In this document: piece after piece, positions 38,475 to 48,888 of the stretch
Layout of the letters: the number at the start of each line of letters is the position of its first letter
How positions within the stretch are numbered: the first letter of the stretch is position 1
DNA from: Paenibacillus sp.
Lineage (GTDB): Bacteria > Bacillota > Bacilli > Paenibacillales > NBRC-103111
Assembly (NCBI GenBank): GCA_031180825.1
Contig: JAPSLM010000003.1
Coordinates: 1-64,000 of the forward strand
Direction of reading: 5' to 3'
DNA length: 64,000 nucleotides
Notes under the pieces: model-generated
What the model was told of the DNA's origin: nothing
What the model saw: only the letters and a program-made list of their open reading frames with translations
The model's database searches: none
Translations under genes and position numbers: made by a program

Positions 38475-39920
38475 CTACTGTGCAACCTCGGATGCAGCCG
38501 CCAATTGGCGGTACAGCCCAGCATATTGCTGAGCCGATCTGCGCCAGCTGAAATCTTTTTTCTTGATATTGTTCATCAGATTCGGCCATACGCCCGGCTC
38601 CCGGTATAACCGGACGGCGCGTTCTATCGTGTACAGCATGTCGTGGGCGTTATAATTCGCAAAGCTGAAGCCGGTCCCTTCTCGGGTCGTTTCGTTATAG
38701 GGCGTCACGGTGTCCCGAAGTCCGCCGGTCTCGCGGACGATCGGGACGGAGCGGTACCGCATCGCGATCAGCTGGCCGATCCCGCACGGCTCGAACAGCG
38801 AAGGCATCAAGAACAGATCCGAACCGGCATAAATTTGGCGGGCTAACGCTTCGTCGAACAAAATTTGCGCCGACAGCTTGTCCGGAAATGCACCTGCGGC
38901 CCAGCGGAACAAGTCCTCAAACCGCCTCTCCCCGGTGCCCAGCACGACCCACTGCGCATCAAGCGACATCAGCTCGGCAATCACCCGGTCGATGAGCGCA
39001 AGCCCCTTCTGATCGACCAGGCGCGTCACGAGCGCGATCAACGGTACGTCTTTATCGGCCGGCAGGCCAAGCCGTTCCTGCAGCTTCAGTTTGTTCGCCT
39101 GCTTTTTGACGTAAGAATCACGGTAATTGACCTCCAGGTGCGGGTCTGTCATCGGGTCGAATTCCCCGTAATCGATTCCGTTCAAAATGCCCTGCAGCCG
39201 CCAGCTTTGGCTGCGCAGCAGCCCGTCGAGATGCTCCCCGTAATACGGCGTCTGGATTTCTTCCGCGTACGTCGGGCTGACGGTCGTAATATAATCCGAG
39301 TACAGCAGCCCGCCCTTCAGAAAGCTCGCTCCGCCGTGCATCTCCAGCGCATACCCGTGCAGATGCTCTTCGCCCAGGGCAAAAAAGTCCTGGAACTGCT
39401 CCTTCCCGAAGACGCCCTGATATTTCAGGTTATGGATCGTAACGATCGTTTTGAGATGGGAGTACGGCGGCTGATAGCTGAAATGCGCCCTGTACAGCAC
39501 CGGAATCATCCCGGCTTGCCAGTCGTGGCAGTGAAGCAGGTCCGGCATGTAATCGATATGCGGCAGCGCGTCAAGCACCGCGCGGCAGTAGAAGGCGAAT
39601 CGTTCCGCATCGTCGCCGTAGCCGTAGCATCCCTCGCGCCGGAAATAGTACTCGTTGTCGACAAAATAAAACGTGATCCCCTCGTGCTCCAGCTTCTGTA
39701 TGCCGCAGTATAAGTTTCTCCAGCCCATCCGGAGAGTAAAGGAAGCGACGGTTTCCATCCGTTCCGTGAAACGTGCCGGAATGTCCTCGTACTTGGGCAG
39801 GATGACCCGGACGTCGATCCCCTGCTTCGCCAGCTCCTTGGGCAGCGAGCCGATGACATCGGCAAGTCCTCCCGTCTTGACAAAAGGTACGGCTTCTGAG
39901 GCGGCAAATAACACTTTCAT
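38475..39920 (-). CDS. glgA: Glycogen synthase
   Basis: 481 aa; FVKTGGLADVIGSLPKELAKQG; GT5 features. Confidence 0.95.
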   Translation of the reverse strand: MKVLFAASEAVPFVKTGGLADVIGSLPKELAKQGIDVRVILPKYEDIPARFTERMETVASFTLRMGWRNLYCGIQKLEHEGITFYFVDNEYYFRREGCYGYGDDAERFAFYCRAVLDALPHIDYMPDLLHCHDWQAGMIPVLYRAHFSYQPPYSHLKTIVTIHNLKYQGVFGKEQFQDFFALGEEHLHGYALEMHGGASFLKGGLLYSDYITTVSPTYAEEIQTPYYGEHLDGLLRSQSWRLQGILNGIDYGEFDPMTDPHLEVNYRDSYVKKQANKLKLQERLGLPADKDVPLIALVTRLVDQKGLALIDRVIAELMSLDAQWVVLGTGERRFEDLFRWAAGAFPDKLSAQILFDEALARQIYAGSDLFLMPSLFEPCGIGQLIAMRYRSVPIVRETGGLRDTVTPYNETTREGTGFSFANYNAHDMLYTIERAVRLYREPGVWPNLMNNIKKKDFSWRRSAQQYAGLYRQLAAASEVAQ

Positions 39921-39951
39921 GGCTTCCTCTCCCTCCTTCTAAAATCCGGCG

Positions 39952-40010
39952 AACAAACAAGCGGCCCTTGCGAGCGGCCGGTCTTCCGGGCCCCGCTCCG
40001 CTTGTTTGTT
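39952..40010. other. Long inverted repeat between glgD and glgA
   Basis: Perfect 13-bp arms AACAAACAAGCGG / CCGCTTGTTTGTT enclosing a nested GGCCGG-TCTT-CCGGGCC hairpin. Confidence 0.65.
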
Positions 40011-40026
40011 ACCGATATCTACACGG

Positions 40027-41136
40027 TTAAATAACCTTCGTTTTCGAAGCGATAAACGGCGCTTTCTTATCGCCGGTCAGCACGCGGCCGCGGCTGATAA
40101 ACACGTCTTTATCCAATATCGCGTTCTCGATAATGACATTTTCTTCGATCTCGCAGTTTTGCAGAATGATGCTGTTTTTGACGTATGCGCCTTTGCGGAT
40201 TTTGACCCCGCGGAACAAGATGCTGTTCTCCACCCTGCCCTCGATGATGCAGCCGTTGGCGATCAGGGAGTTGCGGGCATGGGCGTTCTCGGCGTAGCGG
40301 GCCGGCGGCTCGTCTTTGACCTTCGTATAGATCAGGTTCTTCTGAAAGAACAGCTCGCGCCATATTTTCGGATTAAGCAATTGCATGCTGTGCTTGTAAT
40401 AGCTTTGGATCGTATTCACTATGCCAGTATGGCCTTCGTGGAGATAGCCGTAAACGCCCAGCTTGCCGACGTTCTTCATAATCCCGTCGCGGACGAGATG
40501 ATCGTAGCCTTGGGCGAGGCACGACTCGACCATATCAAGCAGCAGCTCTTTGCTCATGACGTACATTTCCATCGACACGTTATCGGTGCGCAGCCGCCCC
40601 GAATGGTCTTCGATCAGCGTAACTTTGCCGTCTTCCTTGACGGCCATCCGGCGGAAGGAGGCGCATTCGTCGTTATCCGATTTTTTATAGACGACCGTGA
40701 CGTCGGCACCCTTCTCCAAATGGTAATTCAGCACGGCATTGTAATCGATGTTGCAGACGATATGGCTGCGCGAGATGACCACATAATCCTGGCGGCCGCG
40801 GTAAAAGTAATCGCGGTGGCTGTAGAACTGGAACAGGTCGCCCCTAGCGAGTCCGGTATCTCCGTGAAGGACGGCGGGCAGGATAAACAAGCCGCCGCGC
40901 TTGCGATCCAGATCCCATTCTTTCCCGGACCCCAAATGATCCATCAGGGATCGGTACTTATGCTGGGTGAATACGGCGACATTCTCGATGCCCGAATTCA
41001 CCATGCTAGACAACGCAAAATCGATCAGCCGATACCTGGCGCCGAACGGCACCGACGCGACGCACCGGGAATAGGTCAGCTCCTCCAAATCGTCCCGCTC
41101 GTTCACAAGATTGATTACGCCCATCATTCGCTTCAT
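40027..41136 (-). CDS. glgD: Glucose-1-phosphate adenylyltransferase subunit GlgD
   Basis: 369 aa; MMGVINLVNERDDLEELTYSRCVASVPFGARYRLIDFALS. Confidence 0.93.
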   Translation of the reverse strand: MKRMMGVINLVNERDDLEELTYSRCVASVPFGARYRLIDFALSSMVNSGIENVAVFTQHKYRSLMDHLGSGKEWDLDRKRGGLFILPAVLHGDTGLARGDLFQFYSHRDYFYRGRQDYVVISRSHIVCNIDYNAVLNYHLEKGADVTVVYKKSDNDECASFRRMAVKEDGKVTLIEDHSGRLRTDNVSMEMYVMSKELLLDMVESCLAQGYDHLVRDGIMKNVGKLGVYGYLHEGHTGIVNTIQSYYKHSMQLLNPKIWRELFFQKNLIYTKVKDEPPARYAENAHARNSLIANGCIIEGRVENSILFRGVKIRKGAYVKNSIILQNCEIEENVIIENAILDKDVFISRGRVLTGDKKAPFIASKTKVI

Positions 41137-41150
41137 GCGGCTTCACCCTT

Positions 41151-42311
41151 TCACAGAGGCACTAGTGGTCCTGCGATACGCTCGTTGCTGCCGATCAATA
41201 CAATATCTCCGCCGCTGTCCCCGCCTGGTCTTCCGATAACGCACCCGTCATCCACGATCGTTCCTTCGCCGATGATCGCTTTATGAATGCTCACATTGCT
41301 GCCGATCGTCACGTTCGGCATAATGACGGAGTCCCGAATGACCGTCCCTTCGCCGACCTGCACGCCATAGAACAGTACGGAATGATCGACTTCGCCGAGT
41401 ACGCAGCAGCCTTCGTTGATCAGCGACCGCCGTACCTGCGCCGTCGGGGCCACGTACTGTCCGGGCTGGCACGGATTGACCGAATAAATGCGCCATTCCC
41501 GGTCGTTCAGATTGAATTCGGGCTCATCCTCCAGCAGATCCATATTGGCTTCCCACAAGCTTTGGATCGTCCCGACGTCCTTCCAGTAGCCTTCAAAAGG
41601 ATACGCAAAGAGCGGCCGCCCGTCGCGAAGCATCAGCGGAATGACGTCTTTGCCGAAATCCTTGCTCGATTCGGGGTTGGCCTCATCCTTGATCAAACAT
41701 TCCTTGAGCGCCCGCCAATTGAAAATATAGATGCCCATCGAAGCCAGGTTGCTCTTCGGCACCTTCGGCTTCTCGGCGAACTCGATAATCCGGCTCTCGT
41801 CATCCGTGCTCATCAGCCCGAAGCGGCTCGCCTCCTCCCACTTCACTTCGATGACGGCGATCGTGCAGTCGGCCGCTTTGCTTTTATGGAAATCGAGCAT
41901 CCGGTCGTAATCCATCTTGTAAATATGGTCGCCGGAAATGACCAGCACATATTCCGGATCATACTGCTCGATGAACGAAATGTTGCGGTAAATCGCATTG
42001 GCCGTTCCCTTGTACCAATCGCCGCCGCTTTGCTCCATATAAGGGGGCAGCACCGTGACGCCGCCGCTTTTGCGGTCCAAATCCCACGGGGTTCCAATGC
42101 CGATATACGTGTTCAGCACCAGCGGCTGGTACTGCGTCAGGACGCCGACCGTATCGATGCCCGAGTTCGTGCAGTTGCTGAGGGTAAAATCGATGATCCG
42201 GTATTTTCCGCCGAAATGTACCGCCGGCTTCGCCAGCTTGCTGGTCAGGACGCCCAGACGCCTTCCTTCCCCGCCGGCCAGCAGCATCGCCACACACTCT
42301 TTTTTACGCAT
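41151..42311 (-). CDS. glgC: Glucose-1-phosphate adenylyltransferase
   Basis: [46 protein letters not shown]; overlaps the glgB stop. Confidence 0.95.
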   Translation of the reverse strand: MRKKECVAMLLAGGEGRRLGVLTSKLAKPAVHFGGKYRIIDFTLSNCTNSGIDTVGVLTQYQPLVLNTYIGIGTPWDLDRKSGGVTVLPPYMEQSGGDWYKGTANAIYRNISFIEQYDPEYVLVISGDHIYKMDYDRMLDFHKSKAADCTIAVIEVKWEEASRFGLMSTDDESRIIEFAEKPKVPKSNLASMGIYIFNWRALKECLIKDEANPESSKDFGKDVIPLMLRDGRPLFAYPFEGYWKDVGTIQSLWEANMDLLEDEPEFNLNDREWRIYSVNPCQPGQYVAPTAQVRRSLINEGCCVLGEVDHSVLFYGVQVGEGTVIRDSVIMPNVTIGSNVSIHKAIIGEGTIVDDGCVIGRPGGDSGGDIVLIGSNERIAGPLVPL

Positions 42312-44247
42312 CGGCTTTCCCCCTCCTCGTCGTCGCCTTGGTACGCTTGCGCTTGATTTTAACCGGCTTGAAAATGACGGCCGCCAGCGGAGGCAGCGAA
42401 ATATGCAGGCTGTCCTGCCGGTCGTGCCACGGGACATCTTCCGTCCGCAGCCTGCCCTCGTTCAGCTTGCCGGAGCCTCCGTACTCGCCTGCGTCGCTGT
42501 TGAACAGCTCCACGTACTCTCCGGCGAACGGAACGCCGATCCGGTACTTCGCATGATATACGGGCGTAAAGTTGCAGACGATCACCAGCACGTCCTCCGG
42601 GTTTCCGGAGCTGCGCATAAACGTCGTCACGCTCTGGCGCTGGTCGTGGGGGTCGATCCAGGCGAAACCCTCCGGTTGATGGTCCAGCTCCCACAGCGCC
42701 GGCTCGCGCAGATACAATTGGTTCAGGTCCCGGACGTACCGGTGCATGCTGCGGTGGCTGTCGTAGCCGAGCATTTCCCAATCCAGATCCTCCAGATCCT
42801 TCCATTCGTCGAACTGTCCGAACTCGCCGCCCATGAACAGCAGCTTTTTGCCCGGATGGCCCATCATATAGCCGAAGAGCACCCGCAAATTCGCGAACTT
42901 GCGCCAATAATCCCCGGGCATTTTGTTGAGCAGCGACTTTTTGCCGTGCACCACTTCGTCGTGCGACAGCGGCAGCACATAATTCTCGGAGAAGGCGTAC
43001 ATGAAGCTGAAGGTCAGCAGCCCGTGGCTTCCGGGGCGGAAATACGGATCGGTCTCCATGTACTTCAGCATGTCGTTCATCCAGCCCATGTTCCATTTGT
43101 AGTTGAACCCGAGGCCCCCGGCGTCGACCGGAGCCGTCACGAGAGGCCAAGCGGTCGAATCCTCCGCCATCATCAGCGCATCCGGATAACAAGCGAATAC
43201 CGTGCGGTTTAATTTTTTCAGGAAAGCGATTGCCTCGAGATTCTCGTCTCCCCCGTTGACGTTTTTGATCCACTGCTCGCGCGGCTTGCCGAAATTCAGA
43301 TAAAGGAGGCTGGCGACCGCATCGACGCGCAGTCCGTCAATATGGTACATATCCATCCAGAACAGCGCATTGGAGATCAGGAAGCTGACGACTTCCGGCT
43401 TGGAAAAATCGAAGGCGAGCGTGCCCCATTCGGGCTTCTCGGCCAAGGCGGGATCGCCGGGCTCATATAGCGGCCGGCCGTCGAACTGCCGCAGGCCGTG
43501 CTCGTCTTTGACGAAATGGCCCGGCACCCAGTCCATAACGACGCCAATCCCCGCCCGGTGGCAGCAGTCGACGAAATACATGAAGTCTTTCGGCGTGCCG
43601 AAGCGGCTGGTAACCGAATAGTAGCCGGTCGCCTGATAGCCCCAGGACCGGTCGTAAGGATGTTCGGCAAGCGGAAGCAGCTCGATATGGGTATACCCCA
43701 TCTCTTTCACGTAATCGACCAGTTCGCTTGCGAGTTCGCGGTAGGAATAGCAGGCACCGTCGGGCTTTTTTTTCCAGGTGCCCAGATGCACTTCATAAAT
43801 GTTTAACGGGGAGCGGTAGACGGATTGGGACACTTTGCGCGCTTGCCATTCCTGATCGGTCCATTCGTAGCCGTCCAGGGAGCAGATGCGCGAAGCCGTT
43901 CCCGGCTTGAGCTCGGACCAGAACGCATAAGGATCGGCTTTATACAGCAGCGTTCCGGCAGAGGTGACGATTTCGTATTTGTAGTACTCTCCTTCCCGGA
44001 CGCCGGGCACGAATAACGACCAGACGCCCCAGGTGCTGATCTTTTGCATCGCATGACCCGAGCCGTCCCAGCAATTGAAATCGCCGACCACCCGGATCTC
44101 GCGGGCGTGAGGGGCCCAGACGGCGAAACGGACGCCGCGTTTCCCCTCCGACTCGGCCGGATGAGCGCCAAGCATCCGGTAGCTTCGGAATAAATTGCCT
44201 TCATGGAACAGATACAAGTCCTCCGGACCGGGGATCAAGCTCATCAC
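42304..44247 (-). CDS. glgB: 1,4-alpha-glucan branching enzyme
   Basis: 647 aa; [39 protein letters not shown]. Confidence 0.95.
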   Translation of the reverse strand: MMSLIPGPEDLYLFHEGNLFRSYRMLGAHPAESEGKRGVRFAVWAPHAREIRVVGDFNCWDGSGHAMQKISTWGVWSLFVPGVREGEYYKYEIVTSAGTLLYKADPYAFWSELKPGTASRICSLDGYEWTDQEWQARKVSQSVYRSPLNIYEVHLGTWKKKPDGACYSYRELASELVDYVKEMGYTHIELLPLAEHPYDRSWGYQATGYYSVTSRFGTPKDFMYFVDCCHRAGIGVVMDWVPGHFVKDEHGLRQFDGRPLYEPGDPALAEKPEWGTLAFDFSKPEVVSFLISNALFWMDMYHIDGLRVDAVASLLYLNFGKPREQWIKNVNGGDENLEAIAFLKKLNRTVFACYPDALMMAEDSTAWPLVTAPVDAGGLGFNYKWNMGWMNDMLKYMETDPYFRPGSHGLLTFSFMYAFSENYVLPLSHDEVVHGKKSLLNKMPGDYWRKFANLRVLFGYMMGHPGKKLLFMGGEFGQFDEWKDLEDLDWEMLGYDSHRSMHRYVRDLNQLYLREPALWELDHQPEGFAWIDPHDQRQSVTTFMRSSGNPEDVLVIVCNFTPVYHAKYRIGVPFAGEYVELFNSDAGEYGGSGKLNEGRLRTEDVPWHDRQDSLHISLPPLAAVIFKPVKIKRKRTKATTRRGKADA

Positions 44248-44458
44248 GTTCCGTTCATCCCCCTTTTCGATGATTGTTTCTGTCTTTACTTACACAAATA
44301 CTACGCGCTTGAATAAATTCCTTTCTGAAAAATGCAAATTATTACGGAATTCAGAATTTGGCAAAACCGGCGGCAGCCGAAAAAAAGATGAAAAAAAGGA
44401 TTTTGCTCCCCTTTGTGGAAGTAGTAAGCACACCCAAAGGGAGAGGATGGTTTGACGA

Positions 44459-45586
44459 ATGAATGACAAGCTGAAAGGTTTAGCGCTGGGTCTATCGCTG
44501 GGCGTCATGCTGACGGGGTCGGTGGCCTATGCGAGCGGCACTCAAATTGAGGTATATTTTAAGCAGCTCAAATATATGTTCGACGGTGTAGAGAAAAAAC
44601 CGACCGCCGAGCAGGGGCAAGGTTTCATCTACAACGGCACCACCTACGTGCCGCTCCGATTCGTCAGCGAAGCGCTCGGCAAGGAAGTGAGCTGGGACGA
44701 AGGCAGCGGCACGATCTGGGTCGGCAAGAAAGGCGATCCGAACGCCGTCGTCGCAACCTACAAAGGCGGGCAAATGACGTGGGGCGAGCTTAACAAGTTC
44801 GCTGCGGTGATGCGCGTGCTCGTCGACAACGGGGAAGTCGACGAACATCTCCTGAATCAGCTGATCGGCTACAAGATCTTGGCCTCCCGGATCACCGAGG
44901 AGCAGAAAGCCGCCCTGCCCGCCGAAGTCGACAAAGAATATGCCGAGCTGAAAAAAGAATTTATGGAGTGGAAGCCGGGCGAGGATTTTGCCTCCTTTTT
45001 GGCCAAAGAAGGAATAAGCGAGCAGGATGTCCGCGACTATCTCGGGCTCCACATGGCCACCGGCCAAGCGCTTTCCGCCCAAGCGACCGACGCGAAGCTG
45101 AAAGAAGCCTACGATGCGGCGATTGCAGCGAAAAGCGGCGACTTCGTAAAAGCGTCCGTGCGGCATATTTTGGTCGGGTTCGAGGACTCCGCCGGCAAAG
45201 AGCGCTCAAAGGACGAAGCCAAGAAGCTGGCGCTCGAGATCGCCGCGAAGCTGAAAAACGGCGAGGATTTTGCCTCGCTGGCGAAGCAGTACACCGACGA
45301 CCCGGGCTCCAAAGATTCGGGCGGACTGTATGAGAACGAGCCGGTAACGGACTTGACCGCCGCGTTCAAGAAAGCGGCCGTCGAGCTGGAGCTGAACAAG
45401 ATCAGCGAGCCGGTCGAGACGGAGTCCGGCTACCATATTATGCGCGTCGAAGCCCGTTCCACCCAAACGTTCGACGAAGTGAAGGAAGAAATGAAGAATA
45501 ACCTCGTCCAGAAGAATTACCGCACTTTTATGGAGCAGGAGCTGCCGGGACTGATCGAGAAGCTGGACCTTCCTAAAGCAAAGTAA
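44459..45586 (+). CDS. Secreted PpiC-type peptidyl-prolyl isomerase with N-terminal copper-amine-oxidase-N-like domain
   Basis: Signal peptide; FIYNGTTYVPLRFVSEALGKEVSWDEGSGTIWVG; VRHILVGFEDSAGKERSKDEAKKLALEIAAKLKNGEDFASLAKQYTDDPGSKDSGG. Confidence 0.88.
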   Translation: MNDKLKGLALGLSLGVMLTGSVAYASGTQIEVYFKQLKYMFDGVEKKPTAEQGQGFIYNGTTYVPLRFVSEALGKEVSWDEGSGTIWVGKKGDPNAVVATYKGGQMTWGELNKFAAVMRVLVDNGEVDEHLLNQLIGYKILASRITEEQKAALPAEVDKEYAELKKEFMEWKPGEDFASFLAKEGISEQDVRDYLGLHMATGQALSAQATDAKLKEAYDAAIAAKSGDFVKASVRHILVGFEDSAGKERSKDEAKKLALEIAAKLKNGEDFASLAKQYTDDPGSKDSGGLYENEPVTDLTAAFKKAAVELELNKISEPVETESGYHIMRVEARSTQTFDEVKEEMKNNLVQKNYRTFMEQELPGLIEKLDLPKAK

Positions 45587-45623
45587 TACATCTATACGAA
45601 AAAAATCGCAAAATAATGAACAA

Positions 45624-45658
45624 GCCGGAGCGCTCTTTCGGGGCATCTCCGGTTTTTT
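45624..45658 (+). terminator. Rho-independent terminator
   Basis: CCGGAG...CTCCGGTTTTTT. Confidence 0.7.
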
Positions 45659-45761
45659 GCGTCCGCCCGTTGGATTCGTCCGCCGGAATCGTGTAAAATG
45701 TTGAAGATGCCGTATGGGCAATGCTGAGACTGGAAATCAAATTAAAGGATGGTCGCTACTT

Positions 45762-46625
45762 ATGTTTGCAGCACAAGATTGGAAAGATTACGAACTGATC
45801 GACACCGGAGGCGGCGAGAAGCTGGAACGCTGGGGCAGCATCGTCCTGCGGCGTCCCGATCCGCAAATTATTTGGCCGCTGCCCAAGGAGACGGGCGTAT
45901 GGCGCGGAGCCGATGCCCGTTACCACCGGAGCTCCAGCGGCGGCGGAAGCTGGGAATACCGGAAGGATATTCCCGAGCGCTGGACGATCTCGTACCGCGG
46001 GCTGTCGTTTCATATTAAACCGACCGGCTTCAAACATACCGGCCTGTTCCCGGAGCAAGCCGTCAACTGGAGCTGGATGATGGATAAAATCCGCAGCGCC
46101 GGCCGGCCGATCCGCGTGCTGAATCTGTTCGCTTATACCGGCGGCGCTTCCGTCGCGTGCGCTTCGGCGGGTGCCGAGGTATGCCATGTCGATGCGTCCA
46201 AGGGCGTCGTGCAGTGGGCCAAAGAAAACCTGCAGCTGTCCGGTCTCGGGGACCGTCCGGTGCGCTTCATTACGGACGACGTGTTCAAATTCGTCCAGCG
46301 CGAGCAGCGCCGCGGCAGCAAATACGACGCGATCATTATGGACCCGCCCTCGTACGGGCGCGGACCGAACGGCGAAACGTGGAAGCTGGAGACGAACCTG
46401 TACCCGTTTGTGGAAACGTGCATGAGCATTTTGACGGACAAGCCTTTGTTTTTCCTCATCAATTCGTATACGACGGGCATCTCCGCCACGGTGCTCCACA
46501 ACGTTCTTGCGCTATCGCTCGGCCGGACCCATGGCGGAACGATCACCTGCGGCGAGATCGGCCTGCCGATTACGGCCTCGAAGCTGACGCTGCCGTGCGG
46601 CATCCTCGGCCGCTGGGAGGCTTAA
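45762..46625 (+). CDS. Class I SAM-dependent (rRNA-type) methyltransferase
   Basis: VLNLFAYTGGASVACASAGAEVCHVDASKGVVQWAKEN; DAIIMDPPSYGRGPNGE. Confidence 0.88.
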   Translation: MFAAQDWKDYELIDTGGGEKLERWGSIVLRRPDPQIIWPLPKETGVWRGADARYHRSSSGGGSWEYRKDIPERWTISYRGLSFHIKPTGFKHTGLFPEQAVNWSWMMDKIRSAGRPIRVLNLFAYTGGASVACASAGAEVCHVDASKGVVQWAKENLQLSGLGDRPVRFITDDVFKFVQREQRRGSKYDAIIMDPPSYGRGPNGETWKLETNLYPFVETCMSILTDKPLFFLINSYTTGISATVLHNVLALSLGRTHGGTITCGEIGLPITASKLTLPCGILGRWEA

Positions 46626-46628
46626 CGT

Positions 46629-47339
46629 ATGGGCGGCTCTCATCCGCACGTGCCGGTGCTGTACGAGGACAATCACGTCATCGTCGTCGTTAAGCCGCCG
46701 AACGTCCCGACACAGGAGGACGCGTCCCGGGACCCCGATCTGCTGACGCTGATCAAAGCCGATCTGAAGGAGCGGCACCGGAAGCCGGGCAACGTGTATC
46801 TCGGCTTGGTCCATCGGCTTGATCGTCCGGTAGGCGGCGTCATGGTATTCGCCAAGACATCCAAGGCGGCCTCCCGGCTCTCCGATGCGGTCCGTACGCG
46901 CGCGATCCGCAAGGTGTATACAGCCGTCGTTCACGGGCGGCTCAAAGAGCCTCAAGGAACGCTGCGCCATCATTTGCTGAAGGACACCAAGACGAATAGG
47001 GTATCCATCGTGCCCGCTTCGAAGGCCGGCTCCAAGGAGGCGGTGCTTGATTACCGCGTCCTGTCCGGCCGGGACGGCTTGTCGCTCGTACAGGTCGAGC
47101 TGCACACCGGACGGCCGCATCAAATCCGCGTTCAGTTCGCGGCCATCGGCTGCCCGCTCGTCGGCGATCAACGGTACGGCGGCGCTCTGGCGAAGCCCGG
47201 CCAGCAGATCGCGCTGTGGTCCACCCTGCTCGAATTCACGCACCCGGTCACGCAGGAAGCGCTCCGCTTCGCGTCGGAGCCGCCGGGAGGAGCCTTTCCT
47301 TGGCTGCTCTGGGATCTGAAGGCCGCAGGGGCTGTATAG
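46629..47339 (+). CDS. RluA family pseudouridine synthase
   Basis: GLVHRLDRPVGGVMVFAKTSKAASRLSD; HTGRPHQIRVQFAAIGCPLVGDQRYG. Confidence 0.93.
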   Translation: MGGSHPHVPVLYEDNHVIVVVKPPNVPTQEDASRDPDLLTLIKADLKERHRKPGNVYLGLVHRLDRPVGGVMVFAKTSKAASRLSDAVRTRAIRKVYTAVVHGRLKEPQGTLRHHLLKDTKTNRVSIVPASKAGSKEAVLDYRVLSGRDGLSLVQVELHTGRPHQIRVQFAAIGCPLVGDQRYGGALAKPGQQIALWSTLLEFTHPVTQEALRFASEPPGGAFPWLLWDLKAAGAV

Positions 47340-47355
47340 CCCCTCCAATGTAAAT

Positions 47356-47396
47356 AAAACCTCCGAAACCACGATTCAGGTGGTGACGGAGGTTTT
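47356..47396. terminator. Bidirectional terminator
   Basis: AAAACCTCCG..ACCAC-gattcag-GTGGT..CGGAGGTTTT. Confidence 0.8.
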
Positions 47397-47416
47397 GCTT
47401 TTTCGATCTGCTTCCT

Positions 47417-48688
47417 TTATTTTGTTTTGATATACACCGTCTGGGCCGCCTGGTCCCAGCTGACCTCGCTGCCGAGCGCTTCGCTGATGAAACGCACCGG
47501 CACCATCGTGCTGGAATTGACAAGCTGCGCCGGAACTTCCAACGGCTTCGGGGTCCCGTTCACCGTCGGCTGCGTGCTGCCGATTTGCAGGTAGATCGTC
47601 GTGTCTCCCTTGGTAGCCGTCACCGAGCGCTCGGTGTCATTCCAGGAAATCACCGCGCCGAGCCGTTCGAAAATCGCGCGCATCGGCACCAGCACGCTGC
47701 CGTCCTTGTTGACCGGAGGCTGCTCGAAGGTTTGAAACTCTCCGTCAATCATCACCTTGATGGCATCGAAGCTGATGTGCAGCGGCTTGATCTCCAGCCC
47801 TCCGCCGAAATGCCGCTTGCGGAGCGCCATAATTTCCTCCAGAGAATCGGCGCGCTGGCGCAGCACCTTCTTCACCGTCGTATCGCGCAGCGCCGTCAGC
47901 TCTTGAATGGTATCCTTCTGCGTTTTTTCCAAAGAAGCGACGGCTTTGTCGCGGATCTCTTGCAGGTCTTTTTCGCCATCCGTTAAAATTTTATTGATTT
48001 TTTCCTCCGCTTCCGCCCGTGACAAGCTGCCGTGACGGTACTTGTTCATCGTGCCGCCCGAGTAGTTCTCGTTCGATTCGTTCCGGAGTTTCCCCATCTT
48101 GCTGCCGGAGTAGTTCGGGTTCATTTCATTGGAAAAGCCCCACATGGTGCTTCCCGAATAGTTCGGATTGTTCTCGTTACGGTAGTTCCACATGAGCGAG
48201 GAGCTGTAATTTTCGTTGATCTGCGTGGCGAAGTTCCAATGCGTGCTCGACGAATAGTTCTGGTTGTTGCCCGTCGCATACTTCCACAGCGCCCCGGACG
48301 AGTAATTCGGGTTAATTTCCCGTTTGTATGCAGATAGGGCATCGTTATAGCTTCTGCCGCTGTATTGCTCGGACAAACTTTTATAATCCTTATCCAGCAG
48401 CGTCGTCAAGTATTCGAGGTCCTCTTTGAGCAGCTTATCGAACGTTCGCTGTTCTCTATGAATTTGCTCGTAGAACGCATCGTAAGCCGCTGTCGATTTC
48501 TTTTTGTCTTCCTCGTACATCCCCCGGTATTTCGCTTCCAGCCGTTCGTACCGATCCCCGATTTCCCGGATGAACGACTTCTCGTAGCTTGCCGCATACG
48601 CTTGAGGCACGGCGTTTGCCGGGATAACGTTTACTGCCGCAAAACCGGCCAGCAGCGCCATCGTCATCATGGTGTTTTTCTTCGTCAT
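47417..48688 (-). CDS. Secreted protein: coiled-coil, six tandem 16-aa NxNYS repeats, C-terminal copper-amine-oxidase-N-like domain
   Basis: 423 aa; signal peptide; repeats NPNYSSGALWKYATGN / NQNYSSSTHWNFATQI / NENYSSSLMWNYRNEN / NPNYSGSTMWGFSNEM / NPNYSGSKMGKLRNES / NENYSGGTMNKYRHGS; C-terminus STMVPVRFISEALGSEVSWDQAAQTVYI. Confidence 0.85.
   Translation of the reverse strand: MTKKNTMMTMALLAGFAAVNVIPANAVPQAYAASYEKSFIREIGDRYERLEAKYRGMYEEDKKKSTAAYDAFYEQIHREQRTFDKLLKEDLEYLTTLLDKDYKSLSEQYSGRSYNDALSAYKREINPNYSSGALWKYATGNNQNYSSSTHWNFATQINENYSSSLMWNYRNENNPNYSGSTMWGFSNEMNPNYSGSKMGKLRNESNENYSGGTMNKYRHGSLSRAEAEEKINKILTDGEKDLQEIRDKAVASLEKTQKDTIQELTALRDTTVKKVLRQRADSLEEIMALRKRHFGGGLEIKPLHISFDAIKVMIDGEFQTFEQPPVNKDGSVLVPMRAIFERLGAVISWNDTERSVTATKGDTTIYLQIGSTQPTVNGTPKPLEVPAQLVNSSTMVPVRFISEALGSEVSWDQAAQTVYIKTK
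48026..48313 (-). repeat. Six tandem 48-nt coding repeats (16 aa each)
   Basis: Period-16 amino acid repeat with synonymous divergence between units. Confidence 0.85.
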
Positions 48689-48888
48689 AGAGTCCTCCCG
48701 CTTGTAAGAATGTAAGGTAAGGCATACAGGAGCATGAAGTTCGATAGATGGGATGCATTTCCTTCTTTTCTTTCAAAAAATGAATCTGCCGACCCATACG
48801 GCCATCCGTTTTATCCTACGTTAGTTTCACTTCGATTGAATAGAGAAAGCTCATTTACCCAAGAACAAATGTTTGTTATGATGGTCGC

